DNA of 64,000 nt from an uncultured Fidelibacterota bacterium (GTDB taxonomy: Bacteria; Fidelibacterota; Marinisomatia; Marinisomatales; TCS55): the NCBI GenBank assembly GCA_902615915.1, contig CACMQQ010000006.1:23624-87623 (forward strand). Direction: 5' to 3'. Every line of letters begins with the position of its first letter. Position 1 is the stretch's first letter. Below, piece after piece: positions 19,173 through 28,101 of the stretch. The notes beneath the pieces were generated by a model. That model had not been told where the DNA came from, did not search any database, and worked only from the letters and a program-made list of their open reading frames with translations. Made by a program: the position numbers and the translations under genes.

Positions 19173-22100
19173 TTATTTCATTAAAATCATTTTTTGAGTT
19201 TTGGTAAAAGTTGGTGTTTCAAGTCTATAGAAGTAAACACCTGAAGACATTGTTGATGCATTCCACATCACTTTATGTCTACCAACTTGCTTATACTCAT
19301 TTACCAAACTTACCACTTCTCTACCTAAGATATCGTAAATCATTAGTTTCGCTGGGCCAGCAATTCCAATAGAATATTCTATGGTAGTAGTTGGGTTGAA
19401 TGGGTTTGGATAGTTCTTTTCTAATGAAAAGACATTAGCAACAATATCTTGCTCGGTTGAAAGCTTATTGCCATCTTTATTGCCGAGGAAGGTATAAGTC
19501 CAAACCTCAGTTGTTTGATGGGCACGATCATTATCGAGCTTAGATAGTGTTGTAATTGCATCCAATCCTGAACCTGAATCATTATCATGGATCAAAAGCT
19601 CAACCGGTAGCCTGTCGCCAACTTTAGGTACATATAATGAGTCAGGTGTTGAGTTGGTTCCAGCACTAGCATCCCATCCAGATACTTTCATTCTTAGACT
19701 ATCTAGGCTAATTCTAAACTCCACTGTGTAGTTAGCTGTTTGTGTGGTTCCATTATTTGAATGGAAGTAGTGACCATCGCCATTTTTAGCAAGCTCGCCA
19801 CCACCATTATCTGAATTGGCGGCACTTTGTGTAAAGTATAGCTTGTAGTCTGGCTTAGCGCCTCTTTTTAAGCTATTATGCTTTGGCCCTCTAGCATCAT
19901 ATAAGCCTAAACACATTTGCAATGCATCGCCTGTCCACCAACCGCCACCTGTGTTAGCTGTATCGCTAATTACAACATTATCAATAATGTCTGCAGCCAT
20001 ATAGAGCATGCTGTCATCCATTGCAATATAAAATTTTCCACCAGTATCATTTGCATCATCGAATGTACCAGCACCACCGCCGGCAGTTGTAACATTTGGA
20101 GTACCATAGGAGTTCTCAGTAGTTCCTACAATGAATGGTACTACATTTGACCATTCAGATAGATCACCATCAGCCTTAAAATCAGTAGGCGCAGTAGGTG
20201 AAACTACAGGGACACCTCTACCAAAATTAGATACAGGTGATGTGCTTGCTGAAACTGTGCTCTTATTACCGTTCTCATCTGTAGCTACCACAGCATAGTA
20301 ATAACTTCTGTTATAGATATTGGATAGCGGTACTAGAATGTCATGATTTGCAGTCTTCTTACCTTCTTGAACACCAAGCTCTACTAGATCAACTTTATTA
20401 TTTGAAGCCAAAGAATCGGCAACAGTATCTGTAAAAGCAACCTCGCTTGCATAAACATCATAAGTCTCACCGGCTTCTCCAGGCACATCATCCCAAACTA
20501 CTGCATTCAAATATTGACCAGGAATGGCTGTAACGCTTTGTGGTTTTGCTGGTGGAACAAAATCAAATACTGGAGAACCAGTCCATACATCAGTCAAGTG
20601 TATAACTTCTCCGTTAAAACCTGTACCTTGTGCAATAAACTGAGCAACCTTAACCTTTGATGTATCAAAACCTGATGAGGTACCATCTCCATAAACAAAG
20701 TCTTTAAGAGGCAGCTTAACTGTTTGCCATGCACCATCAGCTGTTATGCTGAATTCATGGACTAATTTTCCAGAACCAGCTTCAAACTGAAAGCGTGCAT
20801 TTGTTCCAGAATATTTAGCTGTTTTGTATTTGAATTGTAATGTATCAGTGGGCCATTCAAAAGTCATGTTAGCATTGGGACTTAAATTATAGCCATACCC
20901 TGTTACACCCCAATTATAATCACCAAGAGTCCATTTTAGAGCATTAGTAGCTGAAGTTACGCCTGCTCCAGTAACTAGTTCAGCCGCTGAGCCTCCCCAT
21001 GTGAAAGAACCAGCAGAATTTTTAGGTCCTAATGCTTTGCCATTGAATAAGACCAATGGAATTTTTTTCTGACCTTTGAGCATAATATTATCAAATAAAA
21101 TTGTACCACGGGTTCTGTCGCCATCACCGCCACCACCCATGGAAAATTCTATAGACCAACCTTTTATCTTATCGGTATCAAGTCTTTCATTGCCTGCAAT
21201 TCCTGCCCAGCCAGTTCTATTAAAAGCTGTTGGTGCACCAAATTCACCAGGGTTATTTATAAAAGGAATAGTAATAGTTTTCCAACCACCTGTTGCTGAA
21301 TCAGTAATGCCAGGGGCAAATGAATAATAATACTCACCTAATGCTTGACTACCAGTATAATCATGAGCTCCATCAATAGTACTGTATTCAATTAAGTTAA
21401 ATCTTACAGTAATGCTGCTGGATTGAGTAGCAACGCCAGCGGAATCGACATAATATTGATAAGATAAAGAATCGTATTGAGACCAATCATATATACCGTT
21501 CAAAGTGTCGGGATGCATGTGTTGTAACTTAACATAGCCGCCCCAACCTTCTGTATCATGGGTAGAATAATCTACTCTCATGTAACCATTTGAATAAGAA
21601 ACGTTCGCGTAGGAAGAGTCTTTGCCAGAGCTTCCTTGGTGCTCAAAATGTCCACCCTCAGTTTCATTTGTCGCTTCATCGCCACCAGTGTTGGCCCAAT
21701 ATTGCCAATATGTGGTGTCTTTTGGAAAATCAGCTAAAGAATTGATGACAGGCTTAGCATCCTGGGTCCATGTCCCTGCAGGAATAGTCCTGATGGGCTT
21801 ATCATCAGTAGCTAGGGTACTTTTCCAAACAGTACCATTGAAATTTGTATTGATTGCATTGGGACTACCTTTTCCAGAGCTGATACCCCAAAAACCATCA
21901 CTGTTGTCACCGCCAACATTGTTTTTTGAAAAATCTTTTAATTCCAATGAAGGACCGGTGCCATCATGACCAGAACTAGAAGTGCCCCAACCATTGCCAG
22001 AACCAGATCCATCATCATAATCAACACTGTCAACAGTGACTGAAGAAGAATTAACCAAAGTGATATCTTCACCAGAATTACTTAATGCACCGTTATCGGA

Positions 22101-22424
22101 TCCTCCCCAATCAAAATGAGGGTCAAACCCATTATCAGCTTTAAAACGCACACTATCTCTTGCGAGTATAACGTATGCTCCAGGAGCTATAGTAGCACCA
22201 CTAGGAAAGGTAAAAGTTATACCTTCAACAATTTTCCAGCCACTCATATCTACTGATTCTTGCCCTGCATTAAAAAATTCTATCCATTCACCGCTATCAT
22301 CTGTGTCTGATGCGCCATTGACCTCATAATACGGATTGTACATGATTTCATTAATAACGACCTGTGAATAGGATAACGATACTGTAAATATGGTTAAAAA
22401 TAAAAATCTTAACGTTTTTTTCAT
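19173..22424 (-). CDS. Secreted LTD/CBM multidomain protein with T9SS sorting domain
   Basis: 1083 residues with signal peptide ending VSLSYSQ. Residues ~20-130 match a lamin-tail domain (VVINEIMYNPYYEVNGASDTDDSGEWIEFFN ... GWKIVEG). Beta-rich CBM-like segments follow. An FnIII-like module at ~640-745 (AKPQSVTAIPGQYLNAVVWDD) precedes a CBM9-like module at ~790-975 (FKADGDLSEWSNVVPFIVG). The end is a canonical T9SS type A domain (EKNYPNPFNPTTTIEYSI ... SSGVYFYRLETP ... QKMILMK). No catalytic site was found. It is probably a glycan-binding surface protein for the same beta-glucan as its neighbours. Confidence 0.75.
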   Translation of the reverse strand: MKKTLRFLFLTIFTVSLSYSQVVINEIMYNPYYEVNGASDTDDSGEWIEFFNAGQESVDMSGWKIVEGITFTFPSGATIAPGAYVILARDSVRFKADNGFDPHFDWGGSDNGALSNSGEDITLVNSSSVTVDSVDYDDGSGSGNGWGTSSSGHDGTGPSLELKDFSKNNVGGDNSDGFWGISSGKGSPNAINTNFNGTVWKSTLATDDKPIRTIPAGTWTQDAKPVINSLADFPKDTTYWQYWANTGGDEATNETEGGHFEHQGSSGKDSSYANVSYSNGYMRVDYSTHDTEGWGGYVKLQHMHPDTLNGIYDWSQYDSLSYQYYVDSAGVATQSSSITVRFNLIEYSTIDGAHDYTGSQALGEYYYSFAPGITDSATGGWKTITIPFINNPGEFGAPTAFNRTGWAGIAGNERLDTDKIKGWSIEFSMGGGGDGDRTRGTILFDNIMLKGQKKIPLVLFNGKALGPKNSAGSFTWGGSAAELVTGAGVTSATNALKWTLGDYNWGVTGYGYNLSPNANMTFEWPTDTLQFKYKTAKYSGTNARFQFEAGSGKLVHEFSITADGAWQTVKLPLKDFVYGDGTSSGFDTSKVKVAQFIAQGTGFNGEVIHLTDVWTGSPVFDFVPPAKPQSVTAIPGQYLNAVVWDDVPGEAGETYDVYASEVAFTDTVADSLASNNKVDLVELGVQEGKKTANHDILVPLSNIYNRSYYYAVVATDENGNKSTVSASTSPVSNFGRGVPVVSPTAPTDFKADGDLSEWSNVVPFIVGTTENSYGTPNVTTAGGGAGTFDDANDTGGKFYIAMDDSMLYMAADIIDNVVISDTANTGGGWWTGDALQMCLGLYDARGPKHNSLKRGAKPDYKLYFTQSAANSDNGGGELAKNGDGHYFHSNNGTTQTANYTVEFRISLDSLRMKVSGWDASAGTNSTPDSLYVPKVGDRLPVELLIHDNDSGSGLDAITTLSKLDNDRAHQTTEVWTYTFLGNKDGNKLSTEQDIVANVFSLEKNYPNPFNPTTTIEYSIGIAGPAKLMIYDILGREVVSLVNEYKQVGRHKVMWNASTMSSGVYFYRLETPTFTKTQKMILMK

Positions 22425-22624
22425 TTTTCCCCTCTCTCCTAAAAATTAAAATTTTTGAAAAAAATTTAGAATTAGATTTAATAAAAATTAGAATAATTAA
22501 TATTTATCTTATGACAATGTATTATTAAATAATTATAATTTCAACAAATTAGAGACTAATAAATTTAGTTTTTATTAATTAATCTTAAGGTTATCATATA
22601 AACAAAGGGGTTTAAACAAATTTT
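22425..22624. promoter_or_regulatory. Divergent intergenic region driving both arms of the glucan locus
   Basis: 200 very AT-rich bases separate the - strand LTD/T9SS gene from the + strand GH3 gene. The RBS AGGAGAGAGG (22431-22440) precedes the - gene by 6 bases. A CATATAAAC -10-like element lies ~30 bases before the GH3 ATG, which lacks a clear Shine-Dalgarno. Short inverted repeats (ACTAA-TAAAT-TTAGT) are present but not distinctive. It is the natural place for a shared glucan-responsive control; no regulator gene is visible in the window. Confidence 0.5.
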
Positions 22625-24445
22625 ATGAAAATATTTACAAATATATTTGCTTCATTAAGCATTGTACTTTTGTTAGGCGCTTGCTCTAATAGCACTGAAG
22701 CCACAAAGGCAAAGAACATTGCTTTCGTTGATTCTCTAATTTCAAAAATGACACTTGAAGAAAAGCTTGGACAAATGACACAAGTTGATCGTCAATTTTT
22801 AAATGATATTTCTGACATTTCAAAATACGGATTTGGATCTCTTTTAAGCGGCGGAGGGAGCACTCCGGAAGTCAATGAGCCAAAAGCTTGGGCTGAAATG
22901 TATGACAGCTATCAAAAAGAGGCTCTAAAGTCAAGACTTCAAATACCTTTGTTGTATGGAATTGATGCTGTGCATGGACATAACAATGTTGTAGGAGCAA
23001 CTATTTTCCCACATAACATTGGACTTGGCGCTACTAGAGATCCTAAGATTGTAGAAGCCGTTGCTAGAGCAACAGCTCTTGAGGTAGCAGCGACAGGCAT
23101 AGATTGGGACTTTGCTCCATGTCTTGCTGTACCAGACGATTATCGCTGGGGAAGAACATACGAAGGTTTTTCAGAAGATACGGAATTAGTTACTGAACTT
23201 GGCGGAGCCGCTGTAAGAGGTTATCAATCTGCAAATATAAATAATCCTAACAGCGTACTTGCGTGTGCCAAGCATTTTATTGGCGATGGAGGTACATCTT
23301 TTGGAACAGGATTAAACAAATTAATCGATAGAGGAAATTTAGCAGTATCAGAAGATGAGCTTAGAAAAAGACATTTACCACCATTTCAAAAGGCTATCGA
23401 TGAGGGAGTTGCAACATTTATGGCAGCTTACAACACCTGGAACGATCTTAAGTGCCACGCTAATAAGTTTTTGCTCACCGATCTCCTAAAAGAAGAGCTT
23501 GGTTTTAAAGGCTTCGTGGTTTCCGATTGGGCAGCTATTGAAGAAATTCCAGGGGATTATAAATCAGATATCATTACATCAATTAACGCAGGTATAGATA
23601 TGGTGATGGTGCCAGGAGCAGTAAAATTTGGAAACGAATCCTACGAGAACTTTTTAAAGCTATTTAAAGAGTCTGTAGATGAAGGATTGATACCCATGAA
23701 TCGCATTGACGATGCAGTTAGAAGAATACTAATGATTAAAAAACAATCTGGTTTGTTTGAAAGACCGTTTAGCGATCAGAGTCTTTTGACCTACATTGGT
23801 TCACAAAATCATAGACAAATTGCTCGCGAGGCTGTACAAAAAAGCATGGTACTTTTGAAAAATAAAAATGACATGCTTCCGCTTCCAAAGTCAGGAAAAA
23901 AGATTATAGTTGCTGGAAGAGGCGCTGACAACATTGGCATGCAGTCTGGTGGCTGGACGATCAGTTGGCAAGGTGAGATGGGCAATACTACAGACGGTAC
24001 AACCATTTTAGAAGCTATTAGGTCCGCAGTTAATGATGAAACATCCGTGGAATACAGTGTGGACGGCAAAGGAGTAACTGGAGATGTAGCAGTTGTAGTA
24101 ATTGGTGAAAAACCATATGCTGAAATGGAAGGTGATAGGAAAGATCTTAAGATCGCAAAAGAAGATCTTGCTGTTATATCCCGTTTTTCAGATAAAAATA
24201 TTCCAGTTGTGGTGGTCTTACTGTCAGGAAGGCCAATGATAGTTACAGAGGAATTAGACGAATGGGATGGTTTTATAGCTGCATGGCTTCCAGGGACGGA
24301 AGGCGCTGGAGTGGCAGATGTGCTTTTTGGAGATTACAATCCAACTGGCAAATTATCTTTCAGCTGGCCAAAGAATATGGATCAATTCCCTATAAATCCC
24401 GAGGACGATCATTTGTACAAGTTCGGCTTTGGTCTTTCTTATTAA
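22625..24445 (+). CDS. GH3 beta-glucan exohydrolase (ExoI-type) lipoprotein
   Basis: 606 residues. Lipobox LLLGAC gives Cys20. GH3 begins at [22 protein letters not shown]. Catalytic nucleophile Asp301 is in [10 protein letters not shown]. The second domain carries [11 protein letters not shown] with candidate acid/base Glu500. This motif, and the end at FGFGLSY without an FnIII domain, match the barley ExoI type of ~605 residues. Such enzymes release glucose from beta-1,3/1,4-glucan ends. It leads an operon with the ROK kinase 11 bases downstream. The signal suggests periplasmic or outer-membrane placement. Confidence 0.93.
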   Translation: MKIFTNIFASLSIVLLLGACSNSTEATKAKNIAFVDSLISKMTLEEKLGQMTQVDRQFLNDISDISKYGFGSLLSGGGSTPEVNEPKAWAEMYDSYQKEALKSRLQIPLLYGIDAVHGHNNVVGATIFPHNIGLGATRDPKIVEAVARATALEVAATGIDWDFAPCLAVPDDYRWGRTYEGFSEDTELVTELGGAAVRGYQSANINNPNSVLACAKHFIGDGGTSFGTGLNKLIDRGNLAVSEDELRKRHLPPFQKAIDEGVATFMAAYNTWNDLKCHANKFLLTDLLKEELGFKGFVVSDWAAIEEIPGDYKSDIITSINAGIDMVMVPGAVKFGNESYENFLKLFKESVDEGLIPMNRIDDAVRRILMIKKQSGLFERPFSDQSLLTYIGSQNHRQIAREAVQKSMVLLKNKNDMLPLPKSGKKIIVAGRGADNIGMQSGGWTISWQGEMGNTTDGTTILEAIRSAVNDETSVEYSVDGKGVTGDVAVVVIGEKPYAEMEGDRKDLKIAKEDLAVISRFSDKNIPVVVVLLSGRPMIVTEELDEWDGFIAAWLPGTEGAGVADVLFGDYNPTGKLSFSWPKNMDQFPINPEDDHLYKFGFGLSY

Positions 24446-24456
24446 AATAATATAAA

Positions 24457-25344
24457 ATGACCCTCAGGCTAGGCATAGATCTCGGTGGAACAAAAATAGA
24501 AGGGATTTTAATCGATGAGCAATTCCAAGTCATTAAAAGAGAGCGTGTCCCCACTCTTAGAGAAGAAGGTTATCAGGCAATACTTTCTAGAATTGTTAAG
24601 CTGGCAAAATCCATTATTAAAGATGTGCCAGATCTTGAAAGCCCTGTAGGTATATGTACTCCTGGAACAATTGAAAGCGAAACTGGACTACTTAAAAATA
24701 GCAATACTGTCTGTCTCATCGGAAAGCCCATTCAAAATGATATGGAGAGGGAGCTTGGAATCCCTGTTGTGATGGAGAATGATGCTAACTGCTTTGCTTT
24801 AGCTGAAGCAACCATAGGTGCAGCAAAAAAATATAATGTAGTTTTTGGAGTAATTCTAGGTACCGGTTGTGGTGGAGGGATCACAATGCTCAGAAATATC
24901 CACCGCGGCGCAAATAGAATTGCAGGCGAATGGGGACATCATTGTTTAGTGCCTGGAGGAAGAGAATGCTATTGTGGAAACAGAGGCTGCACGGAAGCAT
25001 ATATTTCGGGAACCGCTTTGGAAAAAGAATGGTTCGAACTTTCAGGTGAAAAATCCAGAGTGACCGACATTATTGATAGCGGTAACTACAAGAATCATCC
25101 TGAATGGAAAGAAAATTTCTTAAAGAATTTTGGCAGAGGTCTAGCAAATGTAATTGACATCTTAGATCCGCATGCAATTGTTATTGGTGGGGGCTTATCT
25201 AAAATAGACTTTTTATATACTGAAGGAAAAGAATCTGTCTATAAGGAGACATTTAGTAAGATAGTTAGAACGCCAATTCTTAAAAATAAACTTGGGGATT
25301 CAGCGGGTGTTTTTGGCGCGGCTATGCTTGCTGATATATATTGA
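24457..25344 (+). CDS. ROK-family sugar kinase (glucokinase-like)
   Basis: 295 residues. The ATP-binding loop is LRLGIDLGGTKIEG and the catalytic Asp109 sits in MENDANCFALAEA. GTGCGGGI binds phosphate, and the zinc-type signature GEWGHHCLVPGGRECYCGNRGCTEAY is complete (Cys171, Cys173, Cys178). ROK kinases with this motif phosphorylate glucose, fructose or N-acetyl sugars. Its place directly after the GH3 exo-glucanase suggests it phosphorylates the released glucose. Precise specificity cannot be read from the sequence. Confidence 0.9.
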   Translation: MTLRLGIDLGGTKIEGILIDEQFQVIKRERVPTLREEGYQAILSRIVKLAKSIIKDVPDLESPVGICTPGTIESETGLLKNSNTVCLIGKPIQNDMERELGIPVVMENDANCFALAEATIGAAKKYNVVFGVILGTGCGGGITMLRNIHRGANRIAGEWGHHCLVPGGRECYCGNRGCTEAYISGTALEKEWFELSGEKSRVTDIIDSGNYKNHPEWKENFLKNFGRGLANVIDILDPHAIVIGGGLSKIDFLYTEGKESVYKETFSKIVRTPILKNKLGDSAGVFGAAMLADIY

Positions 25345-25607
25345 AGTTTTCAAAATGGATATATAATCTTGGTTTTGAGGAATATATAGTAATTTTTTTT
25401 CTATTTATTCTAAGTATAGCCATATCTTTTCAATCTATTAAACTAGTAAATCTCTGGAACAAAAAAATCAATAACGATAATAAATTTTCTAAAGAATTTA
25501 GAGCAAGCCCAATTCCCTTATTTGGGCTAAGTATCATTGTTTGTACTATTTTATTTTTTGTATTTGGAGATTTCTTAGTGAATCTTTTAAAAGAAAAAAT
25601 GAATTAA
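25341..25607 (+). CDS. Small two-helix membrane protein
   Basis: 88 residues starting from TTG, which overlaps the ROK stop by 4 bases (TTGA). Two hydrophobic segments (~13-32, IVIFFLFILSIAISFQS, and ~60-82, LFGLSIIVCTILFFVFGDF) flank a basic loop. I do not recognise a family. The coupling to the kinase gene suggests co-translation, but nothing indicates a function. It ends right at the - strand SDR gene's stop. Confidence 0.5.
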   Translation: MKFSKWIYNLGFEEYIVIFFLFILSIAISFQSIKLVNLWNKKINNDNKFSKEFRASPIPLFGLSIIVCTILFFVFGDFLVNLLKEKMN

Positions 25608-26456
25608 CTATTTTTTCTTCTTTCTTCTCATGTTTAATAATTTCCAAGCAGTTTGAGGCACTTTTTCAAGCTCATTAAATTGTCCAGCTCCTTTAAGCCA
25701 TTCACCCCCATCAATCGTAACTACTTCTCCGTTTATGTAACTTGCCTGATCACTAATTAAAAAAGTTGCAAGATCGGCCAATTCAATATGCTCTCCCATT
25801 CTTTTCAATGGAATTCGGTTTTTCATTTTCTTTTCAATACCTAATCCAGGAGGTGCCAATCTTGACCAGGCGCCCTTTGTGGGAAAAGGGCCAGGTGCAA
25901 TAGCGTTTGATCTAATGCCGTACTTTGCCCATTCCACTGCTAGAGATCTAGTCATAGCAAGGACTCCAGCTTTAGCACAAGCAGATGGGACTACATACCC
26001 AGATCCAGTCCATGCATAAGTTGTGACAATATTTAAAATGACTCCATTTTTCATTTTCCTCATGTGTTTTCCAAAAGACTGCGTACAATGAAAAGTGCCG
26101 TTTAAGACAATTTCAACAACGGTTTTAAAGGCATTTGAACTAAGATTTTCAGTTGGGCTTATGAAGTTTCCAGCAGCATTATTAATTAAGATATCAATTT
26201 TTTTAAAAAGGCCAATTGCTCTTTTTGCCATATTTTCAACTTGTTCTGGGTCTCTTACGTCACATGGTATAGGTAATACATCTACTCCATGCGATTTTAA
26301 CTCTTCAGATGTTTCTTGAATGACCTCTTTTCTCCTGCTTGTAATGACCAGATTGGCTCCTAATTCAGCAAACCGGTTTGCCATGGACTTACCTAGGCCA
26401 GTACCCCCACCCGTTATAACAATTGTTTTTCCTTTAAATAGATCACTTTTAAACAT
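25608..26456 (-). CDS. 2,4-dienoyl-CoA reductase-like short-chain dehydrogenase
   Basis: 282 residues. The Rossmann motif GGGTGLGKSMA is near the N-terminus, with SRR for NADP(H) preference and NNAAGNF. The segment GSGYVVPSACAKAGVLAMTRSLAVEWAKYG closely follows the mammalian DECR1 pattern GSGFVVPSASAKAGV. The usual YxxxK is SxxxK here, as in the DECR branch, and PGPFPTKGAWSRL also matches. It would reduce 2,4-dienoyl-CoA in the breakdown of unsaturated fatty acids. It stands apart from the glucan genes and has no partner beta-oxidation genes nearby. Confidence 0.85.
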   Translation of the reverse strand: MFKSDLFKGKTIVITGGGTGLGKSMANRFAELGANLVITSRRKEVIQETSEELKSHGVDVLPIPCDVRDPEQVENMAKRAIGLFKKIDILINNAAGNFISPTENLSSNAFKTVVEIVLNGTFHCTQSFGKHMRKMKNGVILNIVTTYAWTGSGYVVPSACAKAGVLAMTRSLAVEWAKYGIRSNAIAPGPFPTKGAWSRLAPPGLGIEKKMKNRIPLKRMGEHIELADLATFLISDQASYINGEVVTIDGGEWLKGAGQFNELEKVPQTAWKLLNMRRKKKK

Positions 26457-26481
26457 GTTTAATATTAATTCTTATTCAAAC

Positions 26482-26510
26482 AAAAAACCCCTCAAAATGA
26501 GGGGTTTTTT
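26482..26510 (-). terminator. Terminator of the His-rich protein gene
   Basis: AAAAAACCCCTCA pairs perfectly with TGAGGGGTTTTTT around a 3-base loop, 19 bases past the stop on the - strand. Its T runs on both sides could also let it work in the + direction. Confidence 0.85.
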
Positions 26511-26528
26511 GAATATTAATTGATACTA

Positions 26529-27977
26529 TTAATAATTGGTTCCATTGCCATCATCACATGGTGGAGGAGTTACTATAGCTCCTGTGTCTGGCTCACCCTC
26601 TCTTAATATGGTAACGCTTCCATCTTCATTCATAGCAAAATCATCAGGCATTAACCAGCGTTCCTGTCCATCTGGTGTTGATACCATTATGGATCCATCC
26701 ATGTCATTTGTCATAAAGACACCACAATCCCCTTGCTGGCCTCGTCCACATTCATCAACCGCCATAGCAATAGCACCAAAAACTTTTCCGGGATCCTGCT
26801 CGCCAGATTCAACTGCAGCCATCATAGCATCTTTTCCAACTTGTACGCACTCATTCCAACTCTCTTCATCATATTCACCGCTTTGTTGAGCTTCTTCTTT
26901 AGATACAGACTCTCCAGCATCAAATGCTGCTTCAAAACTCCCAGTTTGGTCGTATGTTGTGAAGAAAGCTTCTTGCACTGCTGGACTTGGGCCACTAGGT
27001 CCTGTCATACCATCATGATCGCCACCTTCATGGTGCTGACCACCTTCATGATCGCCACCTTCATGGTGCTGACCACCTTCATGATCGCCACCTTCGTGGT
27101 GCTGACCGCCTTCATGATCGCCACCTTCATGATCGCTTTTTTGGTAGCCATCGCAATCACAATTGACATCATTTCCATCAGCATCTTGTGTCCATACTCC
27201 AAATTCATCATCGCTACCTTCGACCATATATCTATCATGACCGCCACATAGAGCTAAACAATTACCATCAAAATGGTTCTTACCGACTGGGGGACCACCT
27301 TGATGATGCTGACCATCTTCATGATATTCTCCTTCGTCTCCTTCTTCTGCCTCATCACCGTACATAGCTCGCATTACTTCGCCAAAAGCTTGACCCGGGT
27401 CCATACCGTTTTGCATAGACTCATTGAAAACCTGCTGAGCTTGGGCTTTTTGCTGTTCAAATTCTTGCTGAGCATATTCATCCCATTGACCACCATCTTC
27501 TTCAATATCTTGCTTAGCAACTTCCATTGCGGCTTCTGCAGCAGCATCAAAAGCTGACTGTGGATCTTCATTAGATTTTATTGCAGTGAAAAAAGCTTGT
27601 TCTTCCGGTGGAAGATCACCAGAACATAGTTGTGCTGCGAACATGGTTGCACCAAAGACATCTCTTGCTTTGTCTTCCATGTTATCAGCTTGTGAATATT
27701 GTATCGCTTCTTGCATCGCCTGAAAAGCTTCGTTCTTGCACTTTTCCCATTCTTCAGCATCATAATCTGGATCATTAGCTTCGGCATCTGCTTTAGCAAC
27801 TGCTTCAGCTGCATTGAATGCGGCATCAAAATTGCCCTGAGTCTGCTGAAGAGTTTGAAAAAACTCTTGAGCGCCTGGTGGCATATCTTGCTCATCATGA
27901 TCATCTGCAAAGACACTATTAAATAATACTAACGATAGGGTTAACGCCCCAGTTAGCATTTTTTTTGTTAACTTCAT
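26529..27977 (-). CDS. Secreted three-repeat protein with histidine-rich and Cys segments (novel)
   Basis: 482 residues, very acidic, with signal peptide MKLTKKMLTGALTLSLVLFNSVFA. I recognise no family. Three ~80-residue helical repeats share FF..(Q/N)...FDAAF(D/N)A..........W/E......A.........VFG..M: residues ~36-118, ~126-207 and ~334-410. The first and third hold a Cys pair (Cys80/118, Cys377/410); the second has lost both. Between repeats 2 and 3 lie CLALCGG and CDCDGYQ and a His tract built of GGDHEGGQHHE units (~282-322). The C-tail has a small beta-like end with CGVF and PPPCDDG. Metal binding in the periplasm or outside is a reasonable inference; the role is unknown. Strong RBS and own terminator. 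Confidence 0.7.
   Translation of the reverse strand: MKLTKKMLTGALTLSLVLFNSVFADDHDEQDMPPGAQEFFQTLQQTQGNFDAAFNAAEAVAKADAEANDPDYDAEEWEKCKNEAFQAMQEAIQYSQADNMEDKARDVFGATMFAAQLCSGDLPPEEQAFFTAIKSNEDPQSAFDAAAEAAMEVAKQDIEEDGGQWDEYAQQEFEQQKAQAQQVFNESMQNGMDPGQAFGEVMRAMYGDEAEEGDEGEYHEDGQHHQGGPPVGKNHFDGNCLALCGGHDRYMVEGSDDEFGVWTQDADGNDVNCDCDGYQKSDHEGGDHEGGQHHEGGDHEGGQHHEGGDHEGGQHHEGGDHDGMTGPSGPSPAVQEAFFTTYDQTGSFEAAFDAGESVSKEEAQQSGEYDEESWNECVQVGKDAMMAAVESGEQDPGKVFGAIAMAVDECGRGQQGDCGVFMTNDMDGSIMVSTPDGQERWLMPDDFAMNEDGSVTILREGEPDTGAIVTPPPCDDGNGTNY
27014..27142 (-). repeat. 33-bp tandem repeat encoding GGDHEGGQHHE
   Basis: CATGATCGCC recurs at 27014, 27047, 27080 and 27113, exactly 33 bases apart, then once more after 15 bases at 27128 as a partial unit. 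There are about three full copies with few substitutions (a GTGGT for ATGGT change in one). In frame on the - strand, each unit adds eleven residues with four His. Near identity points to recent expansion by slippage. Confidence 0.92.
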
Positions 27978-27982
27978 TTCAT

Positions 27983-27989
27983 CCTCCTC
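27983..27989 (-). promoter_or_regulatory. Strong Shine-Dalgarno of the His-rich protein gene
   Basis: GAGGAGG lies 5 bases before the ATG at 27977 on the - strand. It is the closest match to the anti-Shine-Dalgarno consensus seen in the window and supports this start. Confidence 0.75.
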
Positions 27990-28034
27990 GATGATTATCG
28001 CAATCCAGCAATGTATCTGGACTTATAAATTTTT

Positions 28035-28051
28035 TTACAATTAAATTGTAA
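28035..28051. promoter_or_regulatory. 17-bp palindrome upstream of the His-rich gene (possible operator)
   Basis: TTACAATT-A-AATTGTAA is a perfect inverted repeat centred ~66 bases before the start codon. The odd-length, AT-rich geometry loosely recalls Fur-family (Fur/PerR/Zur) boxes, but the half-site does not match their AATnATT core. In such AT-rich DNA an 8-bp palindrome can occur by chance. Confidence 0.3.
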
Positions 28052-28101
28052 AGAATCAATATAATATAAAAGTACAATATAACGTGTGATTAAACTCACA
28101 G

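Noticed and set aside
25608-26456. SDR lacking the catalytic Tyr as a broken enzyme
   Set aside because: The SxxxK form is normal for the 2,4-dienoyl-CoA reductase branch, which the rest of the sequence matches closely.
27014-27142. Regularly spaced repeats as a CRISPR array
   Set aside because: The 33-bp units abut with no spacers and are in frame inside a coding gene.
26733-27251. 172-residue + strand ORF with repeated ATFMVLTTFMI
   Set aside because: It is the antisense shadow of the His-rich tandem repeat; the - strand gene has signal peptide, RBS and terminator.
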